The translations under genes and the position numbers were made by a program. Positions 9,530 to 21,000 of a stretch of 64,000 bases of DNA are shown here, piece after piece. Origin of the DNA: Agapetus fuscipes (taxonomy: Eukaryota; Arthropoda; Insecta; Trichoptera; Glossosomatidae); contig OX637334.1 of the NCBI GenBank assembly GCA_951799405.1, positions 7,192,001-7,256,000 of the forward strand, given 5' to 3'. Under the pieces are notes generated by a model. The model made no database searches. It was not told the DNA's origin and saw only the letters and a program-made list of their open reading frames with translations. Numbering within the stretch: position 1 is the first letter of the stretch; every line of letters starts with the position of its first letter.

Positions 9530-9830
9530 GCTGATAGCTTCTGTTGAGAGCCCTCTGTGAGCTTGGTAGTCGCTATTGAAAGCACCTTCTACACAAGCAG
9601 GACCCAGTTTCTGTAAAGCTGGATGGACATAGTTTACCATTTGGAATTTGGCATACAAATTTTTCAACCCAGAAAAAAGCAAATTTCGGAAATGAAATGA
9701 GTTTTTCATAGATAATTAATATGTTTGATCTGTGGATTTTTTATTGTGCTCCGGAGGTAATCGTACCCACAACCTTCCAATAGGAAGTCCAGAGGGTTTA
9801 CCACTAGAATACTAGAAGACTGGTCAATAA
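9530..9830 (-). mobile_element. SINE family D, degenerate antisense copy
   Basis: Contains, antisense, the body (GAGCTTGGTAGTCGCTATTG, CCCAGTTTCTGTAAAGCTGG) and the tRNA-like head (TGTGCTCCGGAGGTAATCG, AAGACTGGTC). Diverged from the 42205 copy. Confidence 0.6.
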
Positions 9831-9954
9831 GTTTTCAATGTTTATCATTTATTTTTTTATTTTTTTCGAAAATTGTATTTTGAATACTATTTAAGTACCA
9901 GTGTGTAGTTAAAAAAACTGTTTAAAAAACGTACAAAATTTTAGTGATGTGAAT

Positions 9955-10075
9955 TGACATAGACAAAATTTTGTCGTCACCCGGCTGGGTTGTTAGGGAA
10001 AATACATACAAATATTTTGTTATTGGTTGCTAAGGACAGTGACATATTTTGCTCGCCGAGAAATAAGTTCTGTAA
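9955..10075 (-). repeat. CCAAT/CRE-core repeat G, copy 1
   Basis: Antisense copy of a roughly 130-150-bp family: GTCGTCACCCGGCTGGGTTG, then TATTGGTTGCTAAGGAC and GCTCGCCGAGAAATAA. Other copies: 33118-33180, 38700-38840, 46745-46880, 59930-59985 with 60676-60720, 61615-61765, 62770-62905, 63225-63360. Confidence 0.65.
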
Positions 10076-10429
10076 ATAATATTATGCCGATCAAGTCCTA
10101 ATCAAATACGTATTATGAGGACGTATGTGACGCCGGATGACGTCACAAATTTTCAATTCACATGCGGACCTCATTCAAAAAACAAAATTAAAACTGAAAA
10201 AAAAAAAAATTCATTTATTTATTTATTCAAGCACGTGTAAGTGTTTTGTTTACATAATTTAATTTTATTATGTTTAGGCATGCTTTGCATTTGATTTCCT
10301 ATCAGCATAAACCAGGCAAGATTTATTCAGCCTTCACAAAAAATGAGAACCCGCTCCATTGACCTGTGAACATAAATAGGTTCCACTCACCGCGTGCAAG
10401 TCTATAATCTATCTATAAGGATCTCTATG

Positions 10430-10620
10430 GCATCTAAAGAGAGCCCGATGTGATCAGTTCCGTTAAAGTAGGGTTTCCTGCAGTGGGCTGGTCACGTCAT
10501 TTTAGGATGGAAGACGACAACGTCATTAAGCGTCTGACACCCTCAGCCCCACAACGCTGAAGGAGACTAGCAAGGCTAGGAGACTGAAGACTAGCAGATT
10601 AGGAAGACTAGGAGACTAGG
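10430..10620 (+). mobile_element. RTE-like LINE fragment
   Basis: Reads VGFPAVGWSRHF-like in one frame and LQWAGHVILGWKTTTSLSV in another. The WAGHV motif and the DNA match to 1-130 antisense place it in the same LINE family. Followed by short GACTAG/AGGAAG tandem words at 10565-10622. Confidence 0.5.
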
Positions 10621-10776
10621 AAGGCTTAAAATGCGATGAATGGATCGTGTCTACACAGATGCAGCAAGGAGAAGGCAAACATACATAGCTGGGAGCAAAT
10701 GCGATGTACAGGCGAGAGTGGAGGAGAATCCTGGATTCAGCCAAAGCCAACCCAGGGCAGGGCCACAAACAGACAT

Positions 10777-10900
10777 AACGTGTAAATTCGTGCTTACACA
10801 TGCTGCATGTGTAGTAACAAAATATTGATCCAAATCTAAAATAGACATAAATTCTACTACTTTTTCCCCTTTCTCAAGAGTAATCAGGGGTAACATTTTT
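10777..10900 (-). repeat. Repeat A, diverged partial copy
   Basis: Contains CGTGCTTACACATGCTGCATGTG and a degraded AGGGGTAACATT block, the centre of repeat A in antisense. Confidence 0.5.
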
Positions 10901-11187
10901 TTTTTTAAGAAATCCTATACGGGTCTATGACACTTGTTGTAGTGCCGCAGAGGTATTTACGAGCTTGGTCGTCACTACAAAGCGCTTATACTCAAGCAAG
11001 ACCCAGTTGCTGTAAGGCTGGATGGACCTTTAGTGACCAGTCTTTTGGTAAAGATTTTATGAATTTTTCAACACAGCAAAGAGCATATTTGAAAATATAA
11101 ATGGTATATTTTTTGTGCTCTGCCGAGATTCGAACCCACGACCTTTCATTACGAGTCTTATGTGTTACCACTTCGCTGCCTTAGTTC
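10901..11187 (-). mobile_element. tRNA-derived SINE, family D
   Basis: Poly(T) at 10900, then CACTTGTTGTAGTGCCGCAG, GAGCTTGGTCGTC, CCCAGTTGCTGTAAGGCTGG and the B-box complement GAGATTCGAACCCACGACC. This is an almost full antisense copy with the poly(A) tail at its left. Confidence 0.75.
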
Positions 11188-11544
11188 TTGTTTACCGTAT
11201 ACGCCATTGAGAAATTTTTACATGAGCAATGTTTGCATGTGTACTGGACCAATGTGTCTTATGATAACAAGAAATTTCTTTAAAAAATATTTAAAATAAC
11301 TCTCACATTATCGAGTTTTACGGTTTTTCTTAGCTCAGATTGTGTAGAATTTTATTCATAAGACAACTGCATGAAAAAGTCATATTTGACAAGATTGGCG
11401 TATACGACAAACAAGAACTGGGGGAGCGACTTGACAACGGACCGTTTTGTTTTTGCTTGCCTTTGCCAATTTTTTATAGTAGGTACCTATATGTGGTTTT
11501 CCTCCTAACAAGTCATAGAAAGATTTGATTTATCTCGTAGAGGA

Positions 11545-11720
11545 AGCTATGCACGGTGCTACGCGGATATTAGTGAATTTAGATGACAGCGCTTTTTTAT
11601 GACTTTGCGGCCTTCAAACTCCTGAAATAAATGGGTATTATTTTGTTTTCCTTCAACAAAATACATCTGAGATTTTAACAATTCAGCTGACATCACATTG
11701 AACTATAAAAAAGACGGCGA
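11545..11720 (-). repeat. Dispersed repeat E, copy 2
   Basis: Antisense match to 1072-1262: GATATTAGTGAATTTAGATG, then CAGCTGACATCACATTGAAC. Confidence 0.55.
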
Positions 11721-11929
11721 CGTTCGTTGCGTTTTTTGCCACGTTCATTAAAGCCGTGTAGGTCTGTAGGAACACACCTTTTCAGGTGCTACGGGTCTGT
11801 GAAGTACCAGGTCTAAATGTACCAGGGTTACGAACATCGCCGTTTCTGCTACGCCGAAGTCGTAGATATTTCGTAGCTTTTAACTAATATTTACGTTATT
11901 GTCTGTAAACTGTAAATGTATAGCACGGA

Positions 11930-12310
11930 TATTATGGTAATCTGTATCCTATATAAATAAATAAAACTGTATCCGTGACCGAAACCGAAATAAAAGTTTC
12001 GGATAATATTGTAAAATGTACCTAATAGAAATTACGAATGTTACACGAACTGTTTATATATGCTATTATATTTGCATTTTAAGTGAATACATATAGTAAT
12101 CTCTCGTACGACTGATTGTACAACCAAATGATAAACTAGAAATGAAGTCAATACAATTTATGTTCTTATTTGTAGGTAGGTATTATGCTTTTATATTTTC
12201 TTAAATTTCTAGTACCTATTCGTTAACGAAACAATCCGAAATTAGCGGATATCCGAAATAATTCCATATCCATATCCGTATCCATACCCGATTCATCATA
12301 TTCATAACAT
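11930..12310 (+). repeat. Repeat F (probable hAT MITE), copy 1
   Basis: About 370 bp shared with 20200-20510, including GAAACCGAAATAAAAGT, GCATTTTAAGTGAA and AGTCAATACAATTTATGTTC. The ends are built from ATCCATATCCG words in opposite orientations. No TSD could be fixed. Confidence 0.5.
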
Positions 12311-12384
12311 TTCTAAGCAGACCCTAAGCCCTGGTATAGAGTGTCTCTTAATTACATGTCTATAATCTATCTATAATCTATAAT

Positions 12385-12625
12385 CTAAGTTGCAAGCATA
12401 TATTCATTTAAAGCTCTCAGATGCATGCCCACAAACAAACACGTGTAGTTCGCGCTTACAAATGCTGATTGTGTACTTACAAATAAAATCCAAACTCAAA
12501 TGAACATAAGCCCTGCAACTCCTGCCGACATTCCGTGAAACAGGGGTGACATTGGCAAAGTGAACCATTTTTTACAGTATGGGAGGTCAGCCTCATACCA
12601 ACCTATAAGTCAAGGAATACGAGTA
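12385..12625 (-). repeat. Repeat A, antisense copy
   Basis: Near full length, from the TAGAT-type tail (CTATAATCTATCTATAATCT) through AGTTCGCGCTTACAAATGCT to the head complement CATACCAACCTATAAGTCAA. Closely matches 59518-59755. Confidence 0.75.
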
Positions 12626-12954
12626 ATAAAACATGTTATTAAATAAAATACTATTTAAGCTCCATGAGCTATGACATTCTTACATATTTCATACTAGGTA
12701 CATTTGTCATTGTGTAGAATCAAATGGTATTATTACATAATAAATTATTCAGTTACAGAAACGTCAGGTATTAGTATGTAAAATGTATTTTTGAAACTAC
12801 GCAGTACTGAATTAAATACAAAATATATCCTACACGAGTTGAAACTTATAAAGCAGTGGTGTAGCTGGGAGCTTTGGGCCCAAGAATTAGGGAATGGGGA
12901 ATAATATTATATAACATTATTTAATTTAAAAAAATCAGACTCTAATAAATATGT

Positions 12955-13215
12955 TCCTTGACTTATAGGTTGTTATGCGGCTGACCACCCATACTGTAAA
13001 AAAATTGGTTCACTTTGCCAATGTCACCCCTGTTTCAGGGAAGGACGGCAAGAGTTGCAAGGCTTATGTTCATTTGAGATTGGGTTTTTATATTGTAGGT
13101 CCACATGCGGCATGTGTTAGCGCGAAATTATACATATCTGCTTGTGGGAATGCATTTAATATAAATCTTAAATGATATATATTTTTGCAGCTTAGATTAG
13201 ATTAGATTAGATTAG
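12955..13215 (+). repeat. Repeat A, full-length copy
   Basis: Starts CCTTGACTTATAGGTTGTTA and contains AATGTCACCCCTGTTTCAGG. Ends GCTTAGATTAGATTAGATTA, a pentanucleotide tail. About 255 bp, no terminal inverted repeats and no tRNA promoter boxes. Confidence 0.8.
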
Positions 13216-13435
13216 AATAAATGGCTGAAAAATTCATAAAACTTGTACCAAAGACCAGGTACTAAAGGTCCATCCAGCCTTACAGCAACTGGGTCTTGCT
13301 TGAGTATTTGCGCTTTGTAGCGACGACCAAGCCCGTAAACAACACTTGTGCGGCACTTCAGCAAGTGTCATAGACCCCCAGTGTATTTGAAATTTAGGCA
13401 GTCTCCCCCGCACAGGATTTCTTAAAAAAAAACTT
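13215..13435 (+). mobile_element. SINE family D, 3' part
   Basis: CATCCAGCCTTACAGCAACT, TAGCGACGACCAAGC, GTCATAGACCCCC and the terminal GGATTTCTTAAAAAAAAA. The tRNA-like head is missing. Confidence 0.7.
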
Positions 13436-13479
13436 GTTCCTTGTCTTATGATTGTATGAGGCTGATCGCCTATGGTTCC

Positions 13480-14015
13480 TTGACTAATAGATTGGTATGA
13501 GTCTGACTAAAACTTGTTTCACTTTTGCCAATGCTAACCCGGTTTCAGAGAAATGCGGTAGGAATTGCAAGGGTTTTTTAATGTTTGTTTGTTTTTTTTT
13601 TTATTTTTTTTATTTTTTAAATAGATTTGTGAAGAGGAATACAATTCACCAACCTATTCTGCCTGGCCAGAAACAGGTATTATTATCATCAATTAATAAT
13701 TCATTCTTGTTTATTTTAATGAATTATTAATTAATAATTACCTAATAACATCTGTTGAACCAGGGTCAAAGTTATAGACAAGTGACCCACGCGGGGATCG
13801 AACCAACGTTGCTCTATTCTAAACACGCGAGAAAGATCAGCCCACTTGGCCCCCTCGTGTTATGAGTTATGACACCGACTGAGATGTGTTTTTTTATATT
13901 CACATGTAGCGTGTGTAAGCGCTAACTTACACTTAACTGCTTGCGGACATGCATTAACGTAATATGAATATTAAAAATATTATATCTACAACTTAGATTA
14001 TAGATATTATATGAA
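13480..14015 (+). repeat. Repeat A split by SINE family B
   Basis: The left half (13480-13580, ACTAATAGATTGGTATGAG to AATTGCAAGGGTTT) and right half (about 13890-14010, TTCACATGTAGCGTGTGTAA to ACTTAGATTATAGAT) belong to one repeat A copy interrupted by 13600-13870. Confidence 0.6.
13600..13870 (-). mobile_element. tRNA-derived SINE, family B
   Basis: Antisense B box GGGGATCGAACC and A box GATCAGCCCACTTGGCCCCC. The body ends CACCAACCTATTCTGCCTGG. A second copy lies at 36165-36430 and a body fragment at 28260-28345. Confidence 0.7.
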
Positions 14016-14454
14016 CGGAAGAGTGTTCAATAATTCTTGAAATCGATGAAGGAATACGCCTCTGCTTTTAATGTTATGGTTTATGAAGTGCGGCCAAGGT
14101 CTGATATTAAAAAATAATCCAAAGCAAGGTAAGAAATAATTAGTGAATAAGTAATTACACCATAGAAATACCAAGTTACTAATTATACTTTATTTAAATT
14201 GTTAGCTATAAAAACATGTGATGTACAATTTAAGTGCGGTGCGTAAATTTCAGGCTAAATTATACTCGTATGTTGAGCGCTGTTTTGTGTGATCTCACCA
14301 ACCAGGGTTTCTCGGTTGTTTTATTTCTTTCAGCTCGTGCATACTTCTTTTGTATCATCCAATATCATCACTTTTACATGCATCTATAGAAACGCAACTA
14401 AGCTACACATATAGTGTAACTTCTTCTCGCGTTGTTGAACCTATTTATTTTTAC

Positions 14455-14692
14455 AGGTAAGGGGGCCGGCCTTACGCCAACCACTTCAGTTGAAGTGGAG
14501 GTTTCCCAGCTCCCGAGAGTGATGGTACTCATTTCTTGTGAAGGCTGAGTAAACCTTGCCGGTATTTTATTTTGGGGTTTGAAATAAACACCGAAACGGG
14601 AAATCATTTCTGAAACCCTCGGTGGGATTCGAACCCGAGCTTTCGGCATGGAATGCAAGCACTCTACCACCTGAGCTATCAACCGGACTAGT
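14455..14692 (-). mobile_element. tRNA-derived SINE, family C, near full length
   Basis: The head complement GGTGGGATTCGAACCCGAGC and ACCACCTGAGCTATCAACCG give clear B and A boxes. The body runs to the 14460 end with TTACGCCAACCACTTCAG. Abuts repeat A at 14693. Confidence 0.8.
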
Positions 14693-14860
14693 TCTAAGTT
14701 GCAAAGATATGTAGGTATATTACATTCAATATGAATGCATACACGTATAATTTCGCGCTTACACATGCTGCATGTGGACTTACAACATAAATAAACCCAA
14801 TCTCAAATGAACATAAGCCCTGCAACTCTTGCCGACTTTCCCTCAAACAGGGGTGACATT

Positions 14861-15108
14861 TGTAACGAGATGGATTTGTTTGTTAGGTAAAATGGAACAT
14901 GAGATTTGAATTTGAATGAAAAGGAAAACAAAGGAAGGCAGAAGGAAAGAAAAAAAGCTTGCCTGGCGTGAGAGCCAGAAGCCTGTGTAATTAAGAATAA
15001 TTAATATTATTGTGCTGTGGTTTATTGTGTATACATTGTGAAAGGAATAAAAGTAAACATATTAAAGTGGCTGTTAATTATTAATTGTGTCAATCAGCAA
15101 GACAGAGA
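14861..15108 (+). repeat. Gypsy 5' LTR, 3'-truncated
   Basis: Starts TGTAACGAGATGGATTTG. Contains an AATAAAAGTAAACA block usable as a polyadenylation signal. Ends at GACAGAGA, where the pol reading frame begins. Confidence 0.85.
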
Positions 15109-17589
15109 CAGGTTAACACAGAGTTAGATAAAATGTTAAAAGAAGGTATAGTTGAACAATCCAAATCTTCGTGGTCCAGTCCTGTTGTGATTGTAATTAA
15201 AAAGGATGGAACGCCTAGATTTTGTTTGGACTCTAGAAGACTCAATGAAGTAACAAAACGAGATAACTATCCCATTCCAAATTTAAATCAAGTTTTAGCA
15301 AATTTACGAAATGCCAAATATATCTCTTCAATAGATTTAAGCAAGGCGTTTTGGCAAATTCCACTAGAAGAATCGTCCAAAGAAAAAACTGCTTTCGTCG
15401 TACCAAATAGAGGGTTGTTTCAATTCACAAAAATGCCGTTCGGTTTAAAAAATTCAAGTTCTGAAACACAGCGTTTATTAGACAAGTTATTTGGACCTAA
15501 ATTTGATACTAACATATTTTGTTATATCGATGACTTAATTATTATTAACGAAGATTTCAATTCACATTTAAATTTATTAAAACAAGTTAAAAATATATTA
15601 CAAGAAGCAGGGTTAACGGTAAAATTTTCAAAATGTGAATTTTGCAAAGATAGTTTAAAATATTTGGGATACATTATTGATGAAAATGGATTAAGGCCAG
15701 ATTCAAATAAAGTCAAGATTATAGAGGAATATCCTTCACCGAAAAATTTAAAACAACTACGAATGTTTTTAGGTTTGGTAGGATTTTATAGAAAAGTTAT
15801 ACGAAACTGCAGTGAGATATCATATCCACTAAATAAATTATTGAGAGGTAAAAAAGGTCAGAACAATTTTAATTGGTCAAAAGAATCTGAGGATGCATTT
15901 AATAATTTAAAATTAGCCTTAAGCACAGCCCCTGTATTAATATGTCCGGATTTCACAAAAGATTTTTTTTTACACACTGATGCCAGTAAAAATCAAGTAG
16001 CTTCAGTATTAAACCAAAATATTAATGGGTCCGAAAAGTCAATAGCATATTTTTCAAGAAGTTTGACAGTTAGAGAACAAAACTATTCGACATCAGAACG
16101 TGAGCTTCTTGCCATTGTAGAGTCAATTGAACATTTTCGATCTTATCTAGATGGGATGAAATTCAAGGTAATAACTGATCATATGGCATTAAAATTCTTG
16201 AATAAAATATCAAATCCAACAGGTAGATTAGCAAGATGGGCCATGAGACTTTCACAGTATGAATTTGAGATTGAGCATAGAAAAGGGAAAGAACATACAG
16301 TGCCAGATGTATTATCTAGGATTCCTGGTACTAAAGAAATGGAAGTAATAAATTCAAATATTGCAGATCCTTGGTATAATAATATCGCAGAAGGATGTAC
16401 AAAAACACCACACAAATACAAAAAATTCAAAATGGTAGATAATAAATTATTTAAACTAATGAATGATGATAATCCTTTCACAGAGGAATATAATTGGAAA
16501 GAGATACCTATTATAGACAATAGATTAACTATAATAAAGAATCATCATGATAATGGACATGTAGGTATTTTTAAAACTTATAAATACATATCAAGATGTT
16601 ACTATTGGAAAAATATGTATGCAGATATAAAAAGTTTTATAAATAAATGTCAAAAATGTAAAATGTATAAGCCGAATAATTTACCTCCAGCAGGAAAAAT
16701 GGAAAATAGAAAAAGAGTGGATAGACCGTTAAAAATGCTGAGTATTGATTTGATAGGACCATTACCAAAATCAAGTACGGGCTATATACATATATTATCA
16801 ATAATAGATGTTTTTACCAAATATTGTTGGTTATTTCCTTTAAGAAGAGCTACTACAGAAGAAATAGTAAAATTAATAGAAAATAAAATATTTTTAACAG
16901 AAGGAGTACCGCAAACGATAATAACAGATAATGGAAAGAATTTAAAGTCTAATGCATTTAAAGATTTTATGTACTCATATGGAGTACAGAAAATATTTTA
17001 TACAACTTTATATACTCCCATGTGCAATAATGTAGAGACATATAATAGAACAATAGGATACACATTAGCTATTTTTGTTGAAAATGAACAAAGAAAATGG
17101 GATACTTTTTTAGATTCAGTACAAAGCATAATAAATAATACAGTCAATTTAGCAACAGGATACACACCTAATGTATTAGCAAGAGGTAGGGAGATTGTAC
17201 TAAATGGTGAAATTCATGGTGAAATAGTAAATGATGAAATAGAATCAAAGGAAGAATTAGATAAATATAGAGATATGCATAAAGATAAAATGAAGGAATT
17301 AAACACATTATACAAAATTGTAACAGAAAATTTATGGGATGCATATGATAAAAATGCAAATTATTATAATAAAGGTAGATCAAATCGTGTCTATGATCAA
17401 GGGGATATTGTATGGCGTAAAAATTTCATACAATCAAATGCAGGGAAATACTTCTGTACAAAGTTGGCTCCAAAATTTGTCAAAGCCAGAATAGAAAAGA
17501 AAGTTAGCAAGATAGTCTATGTATTAAAAGATATAGACACAAATGTTATAAATAAATATCACATCAAGGACATAATCAAATTAGATTAA
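15085..17589 (+). pseudogene. pol: Gypsy pol (RT, RNase H, integrase), 5'-truncated
   Basis: An 834-codon frame without internal stops, entered from within the LTR (no ATG of its own at the start). Reverse transcriptase comes first: FCLDSRRLNEV, DLSKAFWQIPLEES, MPFGLKNSS and the catalytic YIDD near residue 147. RNase H follows (HTDASKNQVASVL, TSERELLAI, DVLSRIPG). Integrase has a zinc-binding H..H...C..C segment (HDNGHVGIF to KCQKCKM) and a D,D,E core (LSIDLIGPL, ITDNGKNL, NVETYNRT). The protease and the first part of RT are lost in the LTR-pol deletion, so the copy could move only with enzymes and Gag supplied elsewhere. Confidence 0.9.
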
Positions 17590-18237
17590 AAAAAAAAAAA
17601 AAAAAACATATTTTCATGTGTATGAAAAATTTGAGGTGATGCATGATACGGTGAAAGTTGATATAAAAGTGATCAGTGAAAGAATGAATTATGAAACATT
17701 GCATGAATGAAGGTATGAAACATAAATTAAACAAAGTATTACATATGAAGGTAAAGTTTTTTAAAAAAAAATTGATGGACTGATAAATTTATTAATGAAA
17801 AATAAATTTGAAATAAATTTAAATATTGGGAAAGATGTGATACATGTTTAAAAACAAAAAGTTATTTTAATGAATTGATTAATAAACTGGTGAATGTTTA
17901 TTATGTATTGTTATTTGATTATTTTGAATTGTTGAATTAAGTATTTAAAAAAAAAAAAAAAACAAATATTTGTTTATAATATTGAATATGAAATTTGTGT
18001 TAAAAAAAATATATATTAATTTTAGTATGAAAATAATTGGTATTGTTAAAAAATGTATTAATGACTGAATAATGTATCAGAAACAGGTTTTTTTTTTATT
18101 TTCATATTTTTGAAATTTATCCTTAAAATAAAACAAAATATGTGGCGCCGGCTGAGCATTATGATACATTATTTACTCATTGTAAAAGAAAAAAAAAATT
18201 GGGAATGTTTTTTTTTTATGAGAGGAAGGAGGTGTAT

Positions 18238-18500
18238 TGTAACGAGATGGATTTGTTTGTTAGGTAAAATGGAACATGAGATTTGAATTTGAATGAAAAG
18301 GAAAACAAAGGAAGGCAGAAGGAAAGAAAAAAAGCTTGCCTGGCGTGAGAGCCAGAAGCCTGTGTAATTAAGAATAATTAATATTATTGTGCTGTGGTTT
18401 ATTGTGTATACATTGTGAAAGGAATAAAAGTAAACATATTAAAGTGGCTGTTAATTATTAATTGTGTCAATCAGCAGGACAGAGAAGAAAAACCCTCACA
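18238..18500 (+). repeat. Gypsy 3' LTR, complete
   Basis: 263 bp, TG...CA, ending AAAACCCTCACA before the CATT duplication. Confidence 0.9.
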
Positions 18501-18575
18501 CATTGGCAAAGTGAACTATTTTTTACAGTATGGGTGGCCAGCCTTATAGACAAAACTATAATTCAAGGAATGCAT

Positions 18576-19725
18576 GCTTTCCATTTATTACGCTTCATTC
18601 GCTATTTCAGGAATTTGGTCCATACATCCTTTGCCCTTTTTCTCTACCACGACATCCATCGATTCTTGCATCAAAGACGTTATTCATCATTCATTCTCAC
18701 CATAATATTTTGTTTCATTAAAATATCTTGAATAACTTAAAAGGCAAACCCACAAAAATTTGGTCAAAAACACTGGCGTGTTTACATTTACGTAGATGAT
18801 GAAATCAGTCGTACCAATCAAAATACAAGATCAATTATTTGTAATCAATAAACTCTACGTTAAAACTAAACCATAGCGTTAGCCAAAAAATACATAGAAA
18901 CTTAAAAAAAAGCGCTTCGAACGAGCGTTTTAGTCTAGATGCATTTTTTCGCAGAAAAGATTTTTTTTTACTTGGGAAACAGGTTGCCGATGTAGCCTTG
19001 AAAGTAAATTAAAAAAAAATCAACACTGTGAGAAAATCATATTGAAACCAGTTTCTAGTCTCACGTAATCTAAGCACTCGTACTTTTAAACTCGTAATTT
19101 TACTGATAGATCTATGGTAAAAATAAGACTGGTGTGGTACCTACACGTTCTTCGCGAAAAACGCACGAAAAGTCTGATCTATGTGCATTTTGATTCCCTG
19201 ACAAGGAACTTGTAGGTTAGACCAGTGATTCCCAAAGTCGTTCAGGTGCACCCCCACGAGTGCACAGGAGACTTGATGGAGGTCTACATTGGCGTAGAAA
19301 AAAATCAGGTCTACAAGTAAGTAGTTATAAGTAACGGTCCACGAAAAATTATCTGATTTTGGTAGTGAACCATAAAAATATTTTTTAGGGTGGATTTATT
19401 AACACAGTGAAAGTCCATTTTTAATTATTTAAATTTTTTTAAAATGGAAACAAAGTTTTAATTCACTTATTTAATAATAAGTGAATTAAAACTTTGTTTC
19501 CATTTAATTTTTTTTTAAATAATTAACCATAAAAATGTTTGCTTGCCTGTAATAGAGGCAGATAAGAATACGAAAAATTTTATATAAGTAATAGAATATC
19601 CAGTAGGTACAACGCATGTCGAGACACACTTCCCATTAAAATGAAGAAAATATTTTGCATTTGCGTTGTTGAAGTTTATGTATGCTATTGTTGCTGTATG
19701 CTATTGTTGCTGTATGCTATTGCGG
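18576..19725. other. Intergenic, mostly unassigned, with a hAT-like end and a hairpin
   Basis: 18576-18720 reads antisense like old element sequence (GATGTCGTGGTAGAGAAAAA), but no motif could be named. 19222-19300 starts CAGTGATTCCCAAAGTCG, a common hAT MITE end, without a matching partner. 19422-19524 is a hairpin, described separately. Confidence 0.4.
19422..19524. repeat. Inverted repeat hairpin
   Basis: Arms of about 48 bp meet around a 6-bp centre. A 28-bp core (AATGGAAACAAAGTTTTAAT onward, ending at about 19470) is perfectly repeated in inverted form at 19477-19504; the outer AATTATTTAAA parts differ by a few A/T. Confidence 0.75.
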
Positions 19726-19726
19726 C

Positions 19727-19932
19727 TGACCACCCAAGCTGTAGAAAATGGTTCACTTTGCCAATGTCACCCCTGTTTCAGGGAAGGTCGGCAGGAGTTG
19801 GTATATGTTCATAGTTCATTTGAGATTCGGGTTTTTATATTGTAGGAGTACATGCGTCTGTTTTGTGAAAATGCATATAATGGGAATCTCTAATGTTACT
19901 TATGTTTTGCAACTTAGATTAGATTAGATTTT
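19727..19932 (+). repeat. Repeat A, internally deleted copy
   Basis: GCGGCTGACCACCCAAGC, AATGTCACCCCTGTTTCAGG, then a shortened right half ending ACTTAGATTAGATTAGATT. Preceded by three direct copies of TGTATGCTATTGTTGC-like words (19678-19724). Confidence 0.7.
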
Positions 19933-20199
19933 ATAGAATGAAAAAAACGGATTTTACTGATCGTACAAAAGAGAAGAGCGATTTTCTCTACGTAGATTGT
20001 TTTCAATTTAAATTGTATTAAGTAAGTCAATCTTTCCTGTGTTCTATTTTGATAAATAGAACACAGGAAAGTAATATAGGTAGTAGGTACTATTTTTCTG
20101 TTTATTTGCGCTCCTAATTTGGGGTTGGAATTCAGCCAAGATGCAAATTTCCATTGTTCGATGTAATCTTCACATTTTTGACGAGTTTTGGAAATATAG

Positions 20200-20510
20200 C
20201 AGGGATGTTATGGATATCCATATCCGAAACTATCGGTAATCCGAAATAAAAAATATCCGTACCTATCCGTAACAAAAACCGAAATAAAAGTATAGAATTA
20301 TTTCAGATAACATTGAATAATAAAATAATACAAATAACGAACGTTTTATTGTTTGATTATGACATTATTTTTGCATTTTAAGTGAAGAGCCATAATAATC
20401 ATTCATGTGACTGATTGAAAACCAAATGATAACCTAGAAATAGAGCCAATACAATTTATGTTCTTATTGGAGGTATTGCTTTTACAATGTCGTAAAAATC
20501 TACTATCCGT
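20200..20510 (+). repeat. Repeat F (probable hAT MITE), copy 2
   Basis: Left end GCAGGGATGTTATGGATATC. Shared internal words with 11930-12310, including AGCCAATACAATTTATGTTC. Confidence 0.5.
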
Positions 20511-20807
20511 AACCAAAACTAGCAGTGCAACGTAACCTTCAAAAATTTTAAAGACGTCTATGAAAACAAAAAGTTTCGGAGTCACTGGATTAGACGTCGA
20601 ATAGCCTATTTGAAAAGCCTGGGTTAATGGTTTTGACGGAAGTGCAAGTTCCGTCTTTCTTATTTAATGATTTCCAGCATACAGTTAAATGCATGAATGA
20701 CAAATGGTCGTCTATAGACGGCATAACAGCTGTGTTGGAAGTAAATGACCTAAGTACATATCGACACGGTTTATAATGAATGTGGTAAAAATCAGAACTA
20801 GCGTCGC

Positions 20808-21000
20808 CATCTTGTAAAACATCACTTTTGATAGTTCAATGCGATGTTAGCTGAATTTCTAAATTTAAGAAGTACTTTGTAGAAAAAAAACAAAATATGT
20901 AATACCTATTAAATTTAGGAGTTTGAAGGACTCAAAGTCACAACAGCGCCCTCATTTCGCTGTCATATAAATTCACTAATATCCGTGTACATCTGTAATG
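20808..21000 (+). repeat. Dispersed repeat E, copy 3
   Basis: CACTTTTGATAGTTCAATGC through GCTGTCATATAAATTCACTA. Same strand as the GK5 intron copy. Confidence 0.6.

Larger units (their letters stand above)
14861..18500 (+). mobile_element. Ty3/gypsy LTR retrotransposon with gag deleted
   Basis: The 3' LTR is 18238-18500 (TGTAACGAGA to CCCTCACA). The 5' LTR is 14861-about 15108 and lacks its last about 15 bp. The target duplication CATT lies at 14857-14860 and 18501-18504. The LTRs differ at one site in about 248 bp (AGCAAGACAG against AGCAGGACAG). A polypurine tract (AGAGGAAGGAGG, 18220-18232) precedes the 3' LTR. The primer-binding site, gag, protease and the N-terminus of reverse transcriptase are missing because the 5' LTR joins pol directly near 15108. 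17590-18237 is AT-rich with poly(A) runs and shows no env. Confidence 0.9.
14693..18575 (-). repeat. Repeat A copy split by the gypsy element
   Basis: 14693-14860 (tail and centre, ending CAGGGGTGACATT) and 18501-18575 (CATTGGCAAAGTGAACTATT onward) join exactly once one copy of the 4-bp CATT duplication is removed. Confidence 0.8.

Noticed and set aside
13190..13215. TTAGA repeats as interstitial telomere sequence
   Set aside because: Insect telomeres are TTAGG; these are short 3' tails of repeat A.
14590..14692. tRNA gene on the minus strand
   Set aside because: A and B boxes are present but the acceptor stem does not close and a SINE body follows; it is a SINE head. The same applies at 1992, 13850, 36350, 42205 and 28440.
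14398..14766. A 122-residue antisense frame
   Set aside because: Runs through a SINE C and repeat A; no domain.
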